A stretch of DNA of 64,000 bases from Letharia columbiana (Eukaryota; Ascomycota; Lecanoromycetes; Lecanorales; Parmeliaceae), in NCBI RefSeq assembly GCF_014066305.1, contig NW_023501105.1:209033-273032 (forward strand), given 5' to 3'. The notes beneath the pieces were generated by a model. The model was not told where the DNA came from. It ran no database searches and saw only the letters and a list, made by a program, of their open reading frames with translations. This document shows, one piece after another, positions 1 to 11,698 of this stretch (position 1 is its first letter; the number at the start of each line of letters is the position of its first letter). The position numbers were made by a program, and so were the translations under genes.

Positions 1-643
1 GGCACTGAAATCTCATGGATCATTTGCGGCTAAGACGGAAACCACACTCATGCTTAGCCGCCGCAATGCTATGGAATTGTCACACCATAGTCATCGACAG
101 AGGCCTTTGCTAATCCGCCCTTGGGATCTGGTGGCAGGAAAGCTGTCGGAAGAAGCCATGGCAAAAGACAACTGCATAGAGAGTATTTGAGACCAGGGAA
201 ACCCAATTGCTCTTCACTGATATGCGTAAGACTTATCCCGCTACATTTTCACTTCCTCTGCCAGCGCGCCTGGTGGGTGACCTCCAAACTCAACCTCTTC
301 GCCATCGTACCGCCCTGACCAATTGCCCGATTGATCGGAGGGAGATGGCCGTGGCTGATCACCACGCATTGCTTTATACCAGCCGTGTCGAGCTCCTTCC
401 CTTCAATCTCGACCTTTTCACTCAACTCTCGCTCTACCGCGGGACCAGCATCGACACATTTATTGGATGTCAACAGATAAAATACTGACGACTTTCTTCA
501 CGCATCCCTTGAGTCTTCTGCCAATTCGGGAACATTTCGTCGTCCATCTGTCCCCAGTACGCCAACACTCGTGCCTTTGATGCCGCTATTGGCTGCTGCT
601 GCGTTGGATGGTGGTGTGTGTCTTTGAGATGTCTATTGACGTG
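1..643. other. No gene recognised
   Basis: Short open frames occur on both strands, but none shows a recognisable domain or a consistent exon chain. A minus-strand stretch near 505-600 and another at 249-473 look mildly coding-like in composition. I could not connect them to each other or to a family. Confidence 0.5.
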
Positions 644-1010
644 TCACACGCGGCCAAGACATAGATGATAGCGGTGCATTAGATGTTGGGCTTCGTCTCT
701 CATGGCGTCATATCTTATGTAGAGATAAGTTTGCGCCAGTCTCGGTTGCTGGAGGAGTCTGATGTCGGGAGAAATCCATGTCGTGTTGTGAAGGCTGGTT
801 TTAGCCATGAAAGAGGAAAAGAAGATGTCAGACATGGCGGTAGCGATTTGTCTCAAATGCCCGCTCTCAATTTCCTGCCGGCCGGATGTCAGGACCCATT
901 CGTCGTGCGCCTGTTGCTCGGGGCTTGTGTGAAAGCACCGGTCGACGGAGGATTTGAGGGTGTCGTGGCCGTGGGGGGTTTCGCCTACGCCCTGTTGACC
1001 ACATATGGTA
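644..1010 (-). CDS. Possible coding remnant, unrecognised
   Basis: A minus-strand frame stays open for about 120 codons and ends in TGA at 644. The translation has a protein-like mix of residues, including acidic/aromatic stretches and a His-rich end (HLMHRYH), but I recognise no domain. The open stretch begins just after an in-frame TAA rather than at a clear ATG, so it would have to be an internal or last exon, or a gene remnant. The neighbouring Ap4A phosphorylase relic shows that this end of the window carries decayed genes. It may equally be chance; certainty is low. Confidence 0.2.
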
Positions 1011-1246
1011 AATTAGGCACCAAGGGACGAGCGAATCCGCGACTGGACATGAAATTGAAAAAGTTTGAGTAGCATTGTATGATGGGTGTGTATGTTGGGT
1101 GCCGACCGGGTGTGTTGACCTCTTACGAGGTCAAGTCAGTAACATCAACAAATTGCAGTGAGGCTGGTGGAGGGACGCTGCTAGTAGTCATGTTGAATGT
1201 TTGGATTGGCTGACGAAGACCTTCCTTCCGTTGCAGGCCACGTTGC

Positions 1247-2431
1247 TCAGGTACGCTGTAGTGGGATACCTAACTCAGCAAGCATATCTACAATCGGGTG
1301 TTTGAGCATATCATCTCGCTGCTCCTCGATCCTGAGCCACAGTGAGCCCACCATATTCGCTGCATTTGCGATAAAGGACCCCCAGCCTTTCCTCCTGCGT
1401 GGTATCAGAGCCATCCATTCGGATACAAGTATCAAGTTGTAGTCAGTGCCGGCATGTGCAGCTTTCAGGGCGTCTTTCGCCATTCCAAGAAGCCTCTCAT
1501 ACTGCGTGTAGACTTGTTTGGAGGACGATTTCTCTGGCAGGCGGACAACAAAGTGCACAAATGGCACTCCCGAGATGCTGGTCTCCACGTATGGCTTCAA
1601 AGGTCAGCTTCGTGAACTTGAGAGCATGTCCTGCAATAGTCCCAATGCAATATACTGGTGGAACGAAAAGACCTGCCTTCTGTCGACGTGGCTTTTGAAG
1701 GGAACATCTGGAAGTCCTCAGAATCTAGTCTCGGGAATATTTGGATGTGCTTGTGTCACTGAGAGGAGCCAGCTTCCACACCACAATTGTATATGATCAT
1801 TTGTGGTGTCTCAAATTGTCTCAAAATCGCCCATGCAGCTGTCAGGTCATCTACATCCAAGTCATTCGTCTGTGGTACGAATAGCGTTGTATGCAGAATC
1901 AGCATTAGTCGATAAACACATTATTTGTTCAGTATAAGCTTATGCGACTGCCCGATCCTTGCTATGATCTACGCAGATTTTGGAGTCAGTATCGCTTATT
2001 CGGGGTAGAAAATGGAGGTCTGGGGAGTAGAAAGGTCTTCTTGCTCCCAAAATATGTCTTGCGACTCAAGTCGGATACCAAATAGGAAGGATCAGCTCCG
2101 CAATGTACGTACCCATTCCTCTGGAGGGTCGACAAATGGACCGATGGGGTTTGAACGACCTGGATCTTCGGGCGAGAGTATTGGCTTGTTGCTCAAAGCT
2201 GGCGTTACGTCAAACTGGAACTGCACAAGACATATGTTCAGTTCACCGCGGTCCTACTGCATCGGTGTGGATATCTGCCGTGAAGCATCGCTCAAGTACC
2301 TGAAACCCCTGTGCCCATACTACCGAAGTCTTTGGCCGCTCGTACTGTATCTCTCCTCTGTCCACAAGGCTATCGAATTTTCGCAGAGCAATTGCTTCCA
2401 GCTCAGGTGGAATCTCTCTGTTGGAGTCCAT
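1247..2431 (-). pseudogene. Ap4A phosphorylase (ATP adenylyltransferase) relic
   Basis: Ap4A phosphorylases split diadenosine tetraphosphate into ATP and ADP using a His in an HxHxQ motif. Pieces of the family are in order on the minus strand. The N-terminal part is near 2431-2243 (IPPELEAIALRKFDSLVDRG). The central segment at 1925-1740 carries NKxCV, HTTLFVPQTNDLDVDDLTAAW and the catalytic HKHIQ. The C-terminal domain at 1600-1247 carries YNLILVSEWMALIPRR and ANAANMVGS. The central frame is cut by TAA at 1921-1923 (inside LNKxCV) and by TGA at 1756-1758, directly before HKHIQ where relatives often have Arg or Pro. A change of frame separates it from the C-terminal part. The TGA is what a CGA-to-TGA change would give. 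I read this as a dead gene; a heavily spliced live gene is unlikely because the stops fall in conserved exon sequence. Confidence 0.72.
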
Positions 2432-3488
2432 GATCTAGAATTAGACACTAAAGTCAAGTGAAATTTTGACCTAGTCACGAATCCAAAGTTCGGCTCTTTG
2501 AGCACACAATCATCACCGCAGCCTGGCCCTGAGTACGGTACTCCAACTGTGAACTTGTGAAGGCCAAGGCTTTCGGATTTCGCTCCGGCTTCTGGCTCCA
2601 GCCGCAAAGTTAGCGCTTTCGTCTCGCGTAAGTACTACAGTACGTGCATCGTCAAGGACTTCCCGCCTCAGGAGATAGATCGCCAACAAGTGTTCTGTTT
2701 TGATATCTCGAACATGTTTGCTGTCAACTGGCCTGGGTTTCCACTGATAAGCGGGAAGTCGTTGATGATGCACGATTGGCGCCCTCGAATTTGGTCACCA
2801 CATACGAGTATTGTTTGACCAAGATCTGCCGACCGCCGTTCCCCACACATGCACATAACGTCGCAAGTCTACGGAGTAAGTGAAAGGTCGATCTGGATAG
2901 TCTGGAGAGCCTGCGAACTCGGTGAGTTGAGAATGCCTGCTCAATCCGAATAAATCCGTTGGCGGGATCTCCTTAGAAGCGGTATCGAATAGATGGCTTT
3001 CGTTTGCTCTAGGCTGTGACCCCTCAAACAAATCTTCCCCACACACACACACATCCTGCGTACAATTATTTCGAATGAAGAGGCGGCAACAGCCCTGTCG
3101 ACGTTTCCTTGTTCTGTATGTACAGTCTACCTTGTGACTCGCCCTCCTAGGCGGCAAGTCCTCCCATCTGCCACAGCATTGGAGAAATCGACATTTGTAG
3201 CGCTAGATGAGGTACTGATTGCGAGGCGTATACCGCGAGGTGCATATCGCCTGGCCGAGCCCCTTCTAGCACACCAAGAAAAAAAAAAATCTGCTGCTTG
3301 AGACGTTTCCTAAACATTTGCCCTAATCTGAAATAGCTGCCTAAAACATGTAGGTATGGCACGTTTAGCCATGGGGCTGTGTCGGGACTCGGTCTAGACT
3401 CTGTGTAGAGAGAATTCGATCTGATATAGAGCGCACGACGCACTCTAGTCTCCGTCTTACTCGAATTCTGTTTGTCTCAGTGACCATT
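2432..3488. other. No gene recognised
   Basis: About 1 kb upstream of both the minus-strand Ap4A relic and the plus-strand CorA-like gene. It holds a short run of A (about 3281-3290) and an (AC)n run (about 3039-3051), but no open frame with recognisable protein features. Confidence 0.5.
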
Positions 3489-5246
3489 ATGTCCGCTCCT
3501 ACCGACATCGAAAAGCCTACCGGGCAGCGGCTCGCAAGCCAATACAAAGTCATTGAGAGGAAAGAGCTCGAGAGATCACAATACCCATGCACACTTAATT
3601 CGTCGTCTGCATCCATTCACGATCTCGCCTACCACCAAAGTATCCTAGGCAATGAAGACAACTTCGCCGAGCAAACCACCTGCAGTATCTTTGATGTGAA
3701 TGGAGACGGGGTTGGCTTTCTGAAACCTGAGGTTCACGATGACGAGCTTCGTTGCTACATCCAAGCATGGACAACTGCTTCGATTCTGCTCGCATTGACT
3801 AACAGTCGACTAGAGTCCAATGCTCCACAATGCTACTCGCATTATGTGAGTCCAAACCATGTGATTGTCCACCATGGGTCTTTTCTCACTTATATTGATG
3901 TTGCAGCTTCTTCACATCCAAGCAGCAAAAGGGCACAACATTCGCCTAGCAGATATCTCTGAGCCAAACTCTGGCTCGAGAACTCCTCCACACATTCGAG
4001 GTGTCACCACATTTTGTCCCTTTGCTGCTTGCCGAGCCAGAGTATGCAGCCCCGGGTACCTATCATGGCTATGACCCCACAGGCCAGCTCTTTAGGCAAG
4101 GTAATGCTACTCGAGCGGAGACATACTAGATGAAATGACTGATGATCGTGCCAGAATTCATATGTCAGCATCCGCGATGGAACATACATACAAAACTTCA
4201 ACCGTGCTCCATTTACATGAGCTTCCACAAGGCGATGGCGGTGACCACATACATTGTCGTTTCAGGAGATGCCGATCCTATAGTTGAAGTCGCCAAACAG
4301 AGATTGAAAGACGCGTTCGCCCATCCGCATCAACTCAACAAGCTTCACGCAGGACTTCAGACTCGTTCTTCCTGCACGGCGTTATCGCCCAAGAGTCGTT
4401 CCTTCAATCAAAAGGTGTCATCACGAAACTTCGACATCGTCTCTACGATCAACTGGACGTCGTCGATGATGACAAAAATGCAGAAAAAGGCAAGACTGAG
4501 CTGGCATTAGACCGAGATGCCCTAAGAGGCATAACGAAGAATCTACACATGATCTCGCAAGATGCCGATGTACTTGTCTCAAGCACAGAAATGGGCACAA
4601 TGGTAGTTGAGCGTATGGCTGTTGCGCACGCCTATCTCAAGACAACGTCCGACATCTCCTCGCGACAAGGGCACAATCAAGTCGATGACATGTTGGAGCA
4701 TCTTATGCACTCTTTGCAGTCTAGGAAACGGTGGATTCTAGGCTACAAGTCGCGGAAAGACACTGCTATGAACCTTGTGAGTTATCCTCGATCGCCTTGT
4801 GCAATTAGCTAGCGACTAACAGTATGCAGGTCTTCAACTTAGTTACCCAGCAAGACAGTGAAACAAACACTTCTATAGCACGAGCCACAAGGGCAGACAG
4901 CTCGGCTATGAAGATCATCGCCGCCTTGACCATGATATTTCTTCCTGCGACAGCTGTCTCGGGCTTTTTCGGCATGGTATTCTTCGACAACCAGAACGGC
5001 GAGGTTGTCGTGACAACTGATTGGTGGCTTTTCATTGCGACGACGATACCTATCACCATCATCTTGATAATGATCTGGCGGATTTGGCTATCGTGGACAG
5101 AGCTCATCGAAGGACCCCAAATCGTTAGACGACTGGCGATAAGAGCCTGGTCCGCGGTTAAGTCTAAGATGACTTCGATTTCATTCGAGGGTTTCGGCGA
5201 TACCCCGTCGAGCATACCAGTGAAAGAAACCGATGATATAGTCTGA
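3489..5246 (+). pseudogene. CorA-like membrane protein gene with one-base frame break
   Basis: Four exons are supported: 3489-3845, 3953-4100, 4155-4776 and 4830-5246, with introns starting gtgagt, gtaatg and gtgagt. The product is a fungal CorA-like protein: a long soluble N-terminal region, then two C-terminal membrane segments (AALTMIFLPATAVSGFFGMV, and a stretch around WWLFIATTIPITIILIMIW). The canonical CorA GMN motif is replaced by GMV, as in many fungal relatives whose substrate is unknown. All junction phases agree except within exon 3. Its first part (to about 4360) and last part (from about 4360) are in different frames, and the exon is 622 nt where 623 would fit. A single lost base beside the CTTCAG at 4355-4360 explains this. 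Either the gene is recently inactivated or the assembly has a one-base error. Confidence 0.68.
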
Positions 5247-6006
5247 AGGCATGTCTGGCTCACACCAACCTGCTTTCCAGTCATCTACAGACCTATCTAT
5301 GGTGCATCCAGTCCCAGAAGTAGAAAAGACCATCCGTGTTAGGAGATACAACTCAACGTAGCAGCATCTAAGGCTCTAACGCGTTGTTTAGCTTGTCTCG
5401 CGTAAAGTTCTGATCATCAAATGTCAATAATACAGCTTCTGGTTGGAAGCCAAGGATAGAGTCCGAGGAACATAGTCGATGCCCTTCTTTCCCTCTCAAG
5501 CGAGAGCTGTTGTTGGAGTGATGACTGATCGTATACATTACCCAGATGCTGGTTAAGAAGATGGTCGAAGCGGACATCGACCTCGTCCGCAGTGAACCCT
5601 GAACAGAGTTTCTTCGATCGCGCACGACAAACCCATCAGTAGAACCAGCTGAAACCCGAAATCGCGCTTGATTTTTTCGAAGATGTCTCAACTACAGCTG
5701 TGCTCAATGTCTGGCTATCTGGTAGCCTACACACCACCCTACTCAAGCATGCTACGCTTTTTGTTGCCTCAACCTTCAAAATACCAAAACAAAAAGCCTT
5801 ATTAGCCAAGTGTAGCGCAGAAATGAGCGGCCAAATTTGAGCGAACACCACGGCGCTTTTTTGTTCTAAGCACTTGCGTCGAAAATTCCATTTGTGTATG
5901 TGCACTGATCCCCTATGAATTATGGACTAAGCAAGAAATCTGTATCCGCGGTCCAGAAGTACTGACCTCTGCTTGGCTCATCCGTGCTAGCTTACGCGTG
6001 TCTGGT
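5247..6006. other. Convergent intergenic region, no gene recognised
   Basis: Lies between the 3' ends of the CorA-like gene (plus) and the GDP-L-fucose synthase gene (minus). A minus-strand frame at 5368-5691 is open, but it has no recognisable domain and no linked exons. Confidence 0.5.
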
Positions 6007-7468
<1,462 letters not shown>

Positions 7469-8086
7469 GGGCAGCGTAGGCAGAGATTGGACCTCTAGTT
7501 TTTGCTCAGACGACAATAGTATCCGGGGGGATTGCGTCCGCTATCATAAAATGGACCTCCTATTATGAGATTTGGTCTCGTTCCAGGTTGACCTCAAATC
7601 ATGCTGATAAAGAGCAGCATCAACTACGGACAGAAGATGTCCAGCGCTTACTCGCCTCCTCCTTTTGATCGCTATGGGCTCCTTGGACAAGACAGCAAGA
7701 ATTCCCCTGCTAGGCCCCCACTTGCTACCTCAGCACAGCGTGCATCGTTGCCTTCTTCGACACCGATCAGCGGGCTGATCTCGTAGAGCGAGCTTCGTAG
7801 GGCGGGACGGGATTCTGAAAACGTTGGCTGTTGGATTCCTGTGGGTGTGGGTGGAATCGCACTCATTTGCTGTCATGTTATTCATTATTCGTTTCGCTCA
7901 TCTCGACTATCGTGACTGTATTAAGACCGCGTATGATTTCTATTCTTTTTGAAAGAATACCAGCACAGGTAGCCGGTCCACTCTGGCTGCCTGAAAGTTA
8001 GATCACTTTCCCCGCTTCTTCGGGTGATATCTGAACAACCTCCTAAATTCCGAAGATAGTCTCCCAGCAATAGGTGATCGGTAGTC
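7469..8086. other. Upstream flank of GDP-L-fucose synthase gene
   Basis: No supported gene. Short frames on both strands have no recognisable domain. Confidence 0.5.
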
Positions 8087-8587
8087 ATGGTCTCCGCGGG
8101 CAAAGTGGGCTTTCTCGGCCTTCCCGAAACATGCACTGGCGACCTTTGGCATAATGCTGCGGCTCAAATCCTGTCCAAGCTTGACGGACGAGGAATCCGA
8201 ATGGCACACGTCTCGATCCGTGGGATCGTTGCCAGAATGAAAGAAGAAGGAGAGAGCGTGCAGCGCATTCCGGAGCTGTTCAGTTATCTGACGTCGCTCG
8301 GTCTCCCGTGTCTGCTGGTCAAGTTTGATGTTGGCCGCGACACGGAAGAGCAGCTTTTTGATGCGATGCTTGACGTTGATGCGAATCCATATCGTCTCTT
8401 GTGGGAGGCCCAACAGCAGCGTGGAAGTCAATCATTTCAAGCTCTCTGGCCAATTGCCCCAACGACCAACAGGATGGGAACGGTGAGCCCGAACTCTCAA
8501 ATATGTTATTGGGAGCAGGACGGGTCTTTTAGATGTTGCTGTTTTCGAGGGCATGAACTGCTGTTCATACGACGGAGCTGCATTTGA
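8087..8587 (+). CDS. Unrecognised open frame, doubtful
   Basis: An ATG-initiated frame of 166 codons. The first part looks protein-like (GKVGFLGLPE, LFSYLTSLGLPCLLVKFDVG) and resembles the start of a nucleotide-binding fold, but no family motif follows. Past about 8484 the translation becomes Cys-rich and unlikely. A gtgagc at 8483 and tttag at 8535 could be an intron, after which DIAAGAGDPEWASFRTKEYL appears in another frame, but the phases do not join cleanly. The antisense frame 8003-8431 is also open. It could be a decayed gene or chance. Confidence 0.2.
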   Translation: MVSAGKVGFLGLPETCTGDLWHNAAAQILSKLDGRGIRMAHVSIRGIVARMKEEGESVQRIPELFSYLTSLGLPCLLVKFDVGRDTEEQLFDAMLDVDANPYRLLWEAQQQRGSQSFQALWPIAPTTNRMGTVSPNSQICYWEQDGSFRCCCFRGHELLFIRRSCI

Positions 8588-9173
8588 CATTGCTGCCGGT
8601 GCCGGCGATCCAGAATGGGCCTCCTTTCGTACCAAGGAGTATCTCGGTTAGGAGGTTCCGCAGGACCTTCGCCCCCTGCAACAATGCTCTATCATGAGTA
8701 TTGGCTTGCTCGAGCCGAGTAGCTTTTGCAAAACATCGGGACGTTATCTAAGACTGAAAGAAGAGCCTTTTTACCGGTGGTTGGGTGGTGAACAAAACAT
8801 TCATCCCGTGATACATTCGTCACAAGAAGCAGTAATAGAGGCAATAACACAGCATCACTATCATTAGTCGTGACTGATACAATCTCATGGTACCAGTGCC
8901 TTGAACGCTACCTCAAGCATCTTGAGCGCCCGGGCTTCGGGATTGTCGCAAATGATCAATTTCTGAAGGGTGTACTCCTTCATGTGAATCGCAATTCAAT
9001 TGGAGTCTCTTGCATTTCAGAGTGTGACTGCGAGTCGTTCAAGGGGAATTGAGGGATCATGTGTCCCTCGCCGCCAACTACTTTGTTGCCAACGAAGTGA
9101 AGTAAACCAGCGGCATCGTTTGGGTTGGCACATAGCGAGGCTAGCTAGCGCTAAGCCATCTGCAGAGAGTAGG
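8588..9173. other. No gene recognised
   Basis: Nothing beyond short open frames; ends at the GTAGG target duplication of the adjacent inverted-repeat element. Confidence 0.5.
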
Positions 9174-9398
9174 CACGCGGGTTTCAAAAAAGCCTGCACA
9201 CCCCAAAATCTACAAATCTACCACAACTTGTCAACGAGTGGTCATAACAAAAGGCTTTCGCTATATATGTCAAAGATTACATCAGAAACAATAAACTCAC
9301 CGCAAAACATATTTTGTAAAGATAATATTGATGGAGTTATTTCAAAGAGTATCATTGGGGATTTCTTGGCGTGTGCAGGCTTTTTTGAAACCCCCGTG
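9174..9398. mobile_element. 225-bp MITE-like element with long inverted repeats
   Basis: The two ends are inverted copies of each other over about 32 bp, with two mismatches. The left end begins CACGCGGGTTTCAAAAAAG (9174 onward); the right end is its complement, ending CTTTTTTGAAACCCCCGTG (to 9398). The repeat continues inward through CCTGCACAC. The element is bracketed by GTAGG at 9169-9173 and 9399-9403, a 5-bp target duplication. The interior is A/T-rich and encodes nothing. Size, inverted repeats, duplication and lack of coding match a non-autonomous DNA transposon. The superfamily is not assigned. It sits about 390 bp upstream of the HeLo-pseudokinase gene. Confidence 0.8.
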
Positions 9399-9786
9399 GT
9401 AGGCAAAATCAGGCGTCGGGTTTTCGAAGGCTGCAACGCGAACCACTCTGGATGCGGTATCAAGCGGTTTTGCAAAGCCTCCTCGGTCCTCCTGTCAGAG
9501 CCTGACCTGACGTCGTGTGTGTAGCGCACCTTAGGGGGCAGTGCTTTGCTCAACCGTCAAAATGTTGCGAAGGCTCCGCTCCTTTCTATATTCTGGCTGT
9601 GTCCTTTTGGTAAGGTCGACTTGATACCTCGACTTTCGATGTAGTCGCTGTTATATATTACGCCTGCAATTGTTGTCTTTCTTGGATCTTGGATCAGACT
9701 TAGCCTTTTTTAAATAAATATTCGCCACATTTGCGCAACGCAAATGAGCCGTCTGACCGCATTACGCCCGTTTCAATAAATTGGAA
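9399..9786. promoter_or_regulatory. 5' flank of HeLo-pseudokinase gene
   Basis: Upstream region of the plus-strand gene that starts at 9787. A TATA-like ttatatatta lies at 9651-9660, and a second A/T-rich tract (tttaaataaatatt) at about 9708. No other signal could be named. The MITE at 9174-9398 forms its distal edge. Confidence 0.35.
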
Positions 9787-11698
9787 ATGGTTGATCCGGT
9801 AGGAACGACACTTGGAGCTGCCTCGCTGGCGCTGCAATTGCTTGATGGCTGTGTCAAAGGTCCGTAGGGCGGTTATCAGACCCTAAAGCTCCTTCAAGCC
9901 CTGAGCTAATCAGGAACCAGGCTACCGATACTTCATTGCGGCCGCTGGCATGCCTGAAGATTGCCGGTACATGCGGATCCGACTCCAAATCGAGTACGCC
10001 CGGCTGTTGGATTGGTGTGAGGTTGCAGGCCTGCCTGAGAGCTTGAAAGTAGACACGGCTGTCTTGCTTGCTGTCCTCAAAGAAATCCGCGAATCGATGG
10101 AAGAATTGGCAAAACTCAGCGGCAAATATATCGAGCTGAAACCTGAAAAGCATGCTGCGACCGAGAAGTCAGCCATAGAGCTTGATTTGCTCGAAGAATT
10201 TTCCCACATAACACTTTCTTATGACAAGAAGGGTGGCCACCGCAAGTACACTCGCGGCTTGAATAGCATCGCACGCGGAACCAGCATGGCCAGTAACATC
10301 GCGAGGAACCCAAAGAGGCTGCAATGGATCGCCTTTGACAAAGATGCGTTCTTGAAGCTGCTGGGGAGATTGACCGAGTTTAACGATCACCTGTATGAGC
10401 TGATGCATGGACACCAAGCGAGAGCACTTGAACTTGCGACGCAAAAAAGCTACCTTGAGATGGTACAAATGCGCGCTTCAGTCGAAGAGCTCAAGCACCT
10501 CGTAACAGCAGCAATGTTGCTGCAAGAGCACGATTCAGCCGAGTTCTCGAGTGCCCCTACCAGACGCCGCAACGAGAAAGCGTTAGCATCTCTTGCTGAT
10601 TTCAAACGTCTCAATGCCACCTTCGACGAGCTTCCTCGCCAACACTCCAAGTCTCGCGAGCAAGTCACGAGGTCTTCTCAATTGACTTATTCACAAGTCT
10701 TTTATGACGGAGACACCGCCCCCACTCTCTCAGTGGACGGCAGAATCCATGCCGAGGGGAAGCTGTTTCTTGGCGACGGTACGGAACACTATGTCTGGAT
10801 CGAATGGAAGAGGTACAAGACCAAGTATAGTCGACGTCTCGAGAAGCATGTGCCTCTACCAGAGAACCTCAAACGCGTCAAGGAGCTCGTTTCTCTTCTG
10901 CAGTCTGACAAACCAAAACAGTTCTGTGCGCCCCAGTGCCTCGGCTTCTTTGACGATCGTGACGATATCAAAGACAGTCAACATGACGCCCGGTTTGGCC
11001 TCGTGTTCAAAAAGCCGGACAAGAGCAGCTTGCCAGTGTCACTGCGTCAAATGATCTCCAAAGAACCCAAAGCATCATTGACAGACCGAGTCTCATTAGC
11101 CCACGGAATCAGCACCTGCGTTCTATACCTTCATGCGGTCAACTGGCTGCACAAAGGGCTAAGAAGCGACAGCGTCATGTTCTTACCAGGAGACCTCAGC
11201 GGTGATGCATCAGCAATTGATCAGCCACATGTGACGGGCTTTGAATACGCTAGACCCGATAGAGATGGCGAAACTACCACCAGTGGAATGGAAGTCAATG
11301 ACTACGTGATGCTCTATGTGCATCCAGATTACCAGGGCTCTGACGCCAAAGGCACCTACCGGAAAACCTTCGACATCTACAGTCTTGGCATCATATTGCT
11401 GGAGATTGCTTACTGGAAGCCCATCGACAACATCCTAGGTATTGACATGAACAATGCTACTCCTGCCCAACTCAAGGGCATCCGGGGCCGATTGCTGCAA
11501 CCTGGCTCAGATTATCTGGCCCATCTGAAGGCCAACCTTGGTGATAGATACTGCACTGCCGTCAAGAGCTGCATCGACGGATGTCCTACTTTTGGTGTCG
11601 ATGTTGATGAAAGTGAGGTCGATGTTCAGACCGGAGCAAAGCTACAGCACAGCTTCACTACGCTCGTCGTTGATGCTTTGGACAGTATTGCCGTCTGA
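9787..11698 (+). CDS. HeLo-domain pseudokinase (MLKL-like architecture)
   Basis: Two exons, 9787-9859 and 9921-11698 (61-bp intron), give 616 residues. The N-terminus (ATLGAASLALQLLDGC-type start, then GYRYFIAAAGM and RLQIEYARLLDWCEVAGL) is a HeLo domain, the helical membrane-damaging fold of fungal HET-S and relatives. The C-terminal half (about residues 250-600) is kinase-like, but the catalytic HRD position reads LHKGLRSDSV, the DFG position reads GFEYA, and no glycine-rich loop is evident. The distal helices (TFDIYSLGIILLEIAYW) are well kept. I infer a pseudokinase. Proteins of this layout are common in fungi as prion-inhibition/propagation (HeLo) proteins, and the layout matches that of MLKL, the necroptosis effector, where a pseudokinase controls a four-helix killer domain. 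A role in regulated cell death is inference. Confidence 0.8.

Noticed and set aside
3947..3949. In-frame TAG in the CorA-like gene, seen when the acceptor at about 3906 is used
   Set aside because: The phase of exon 1 does not fit that acceptor. Using the next acceptor (cctagcag, exon from 3953) puts the TAG inside the intron and joins in phase.
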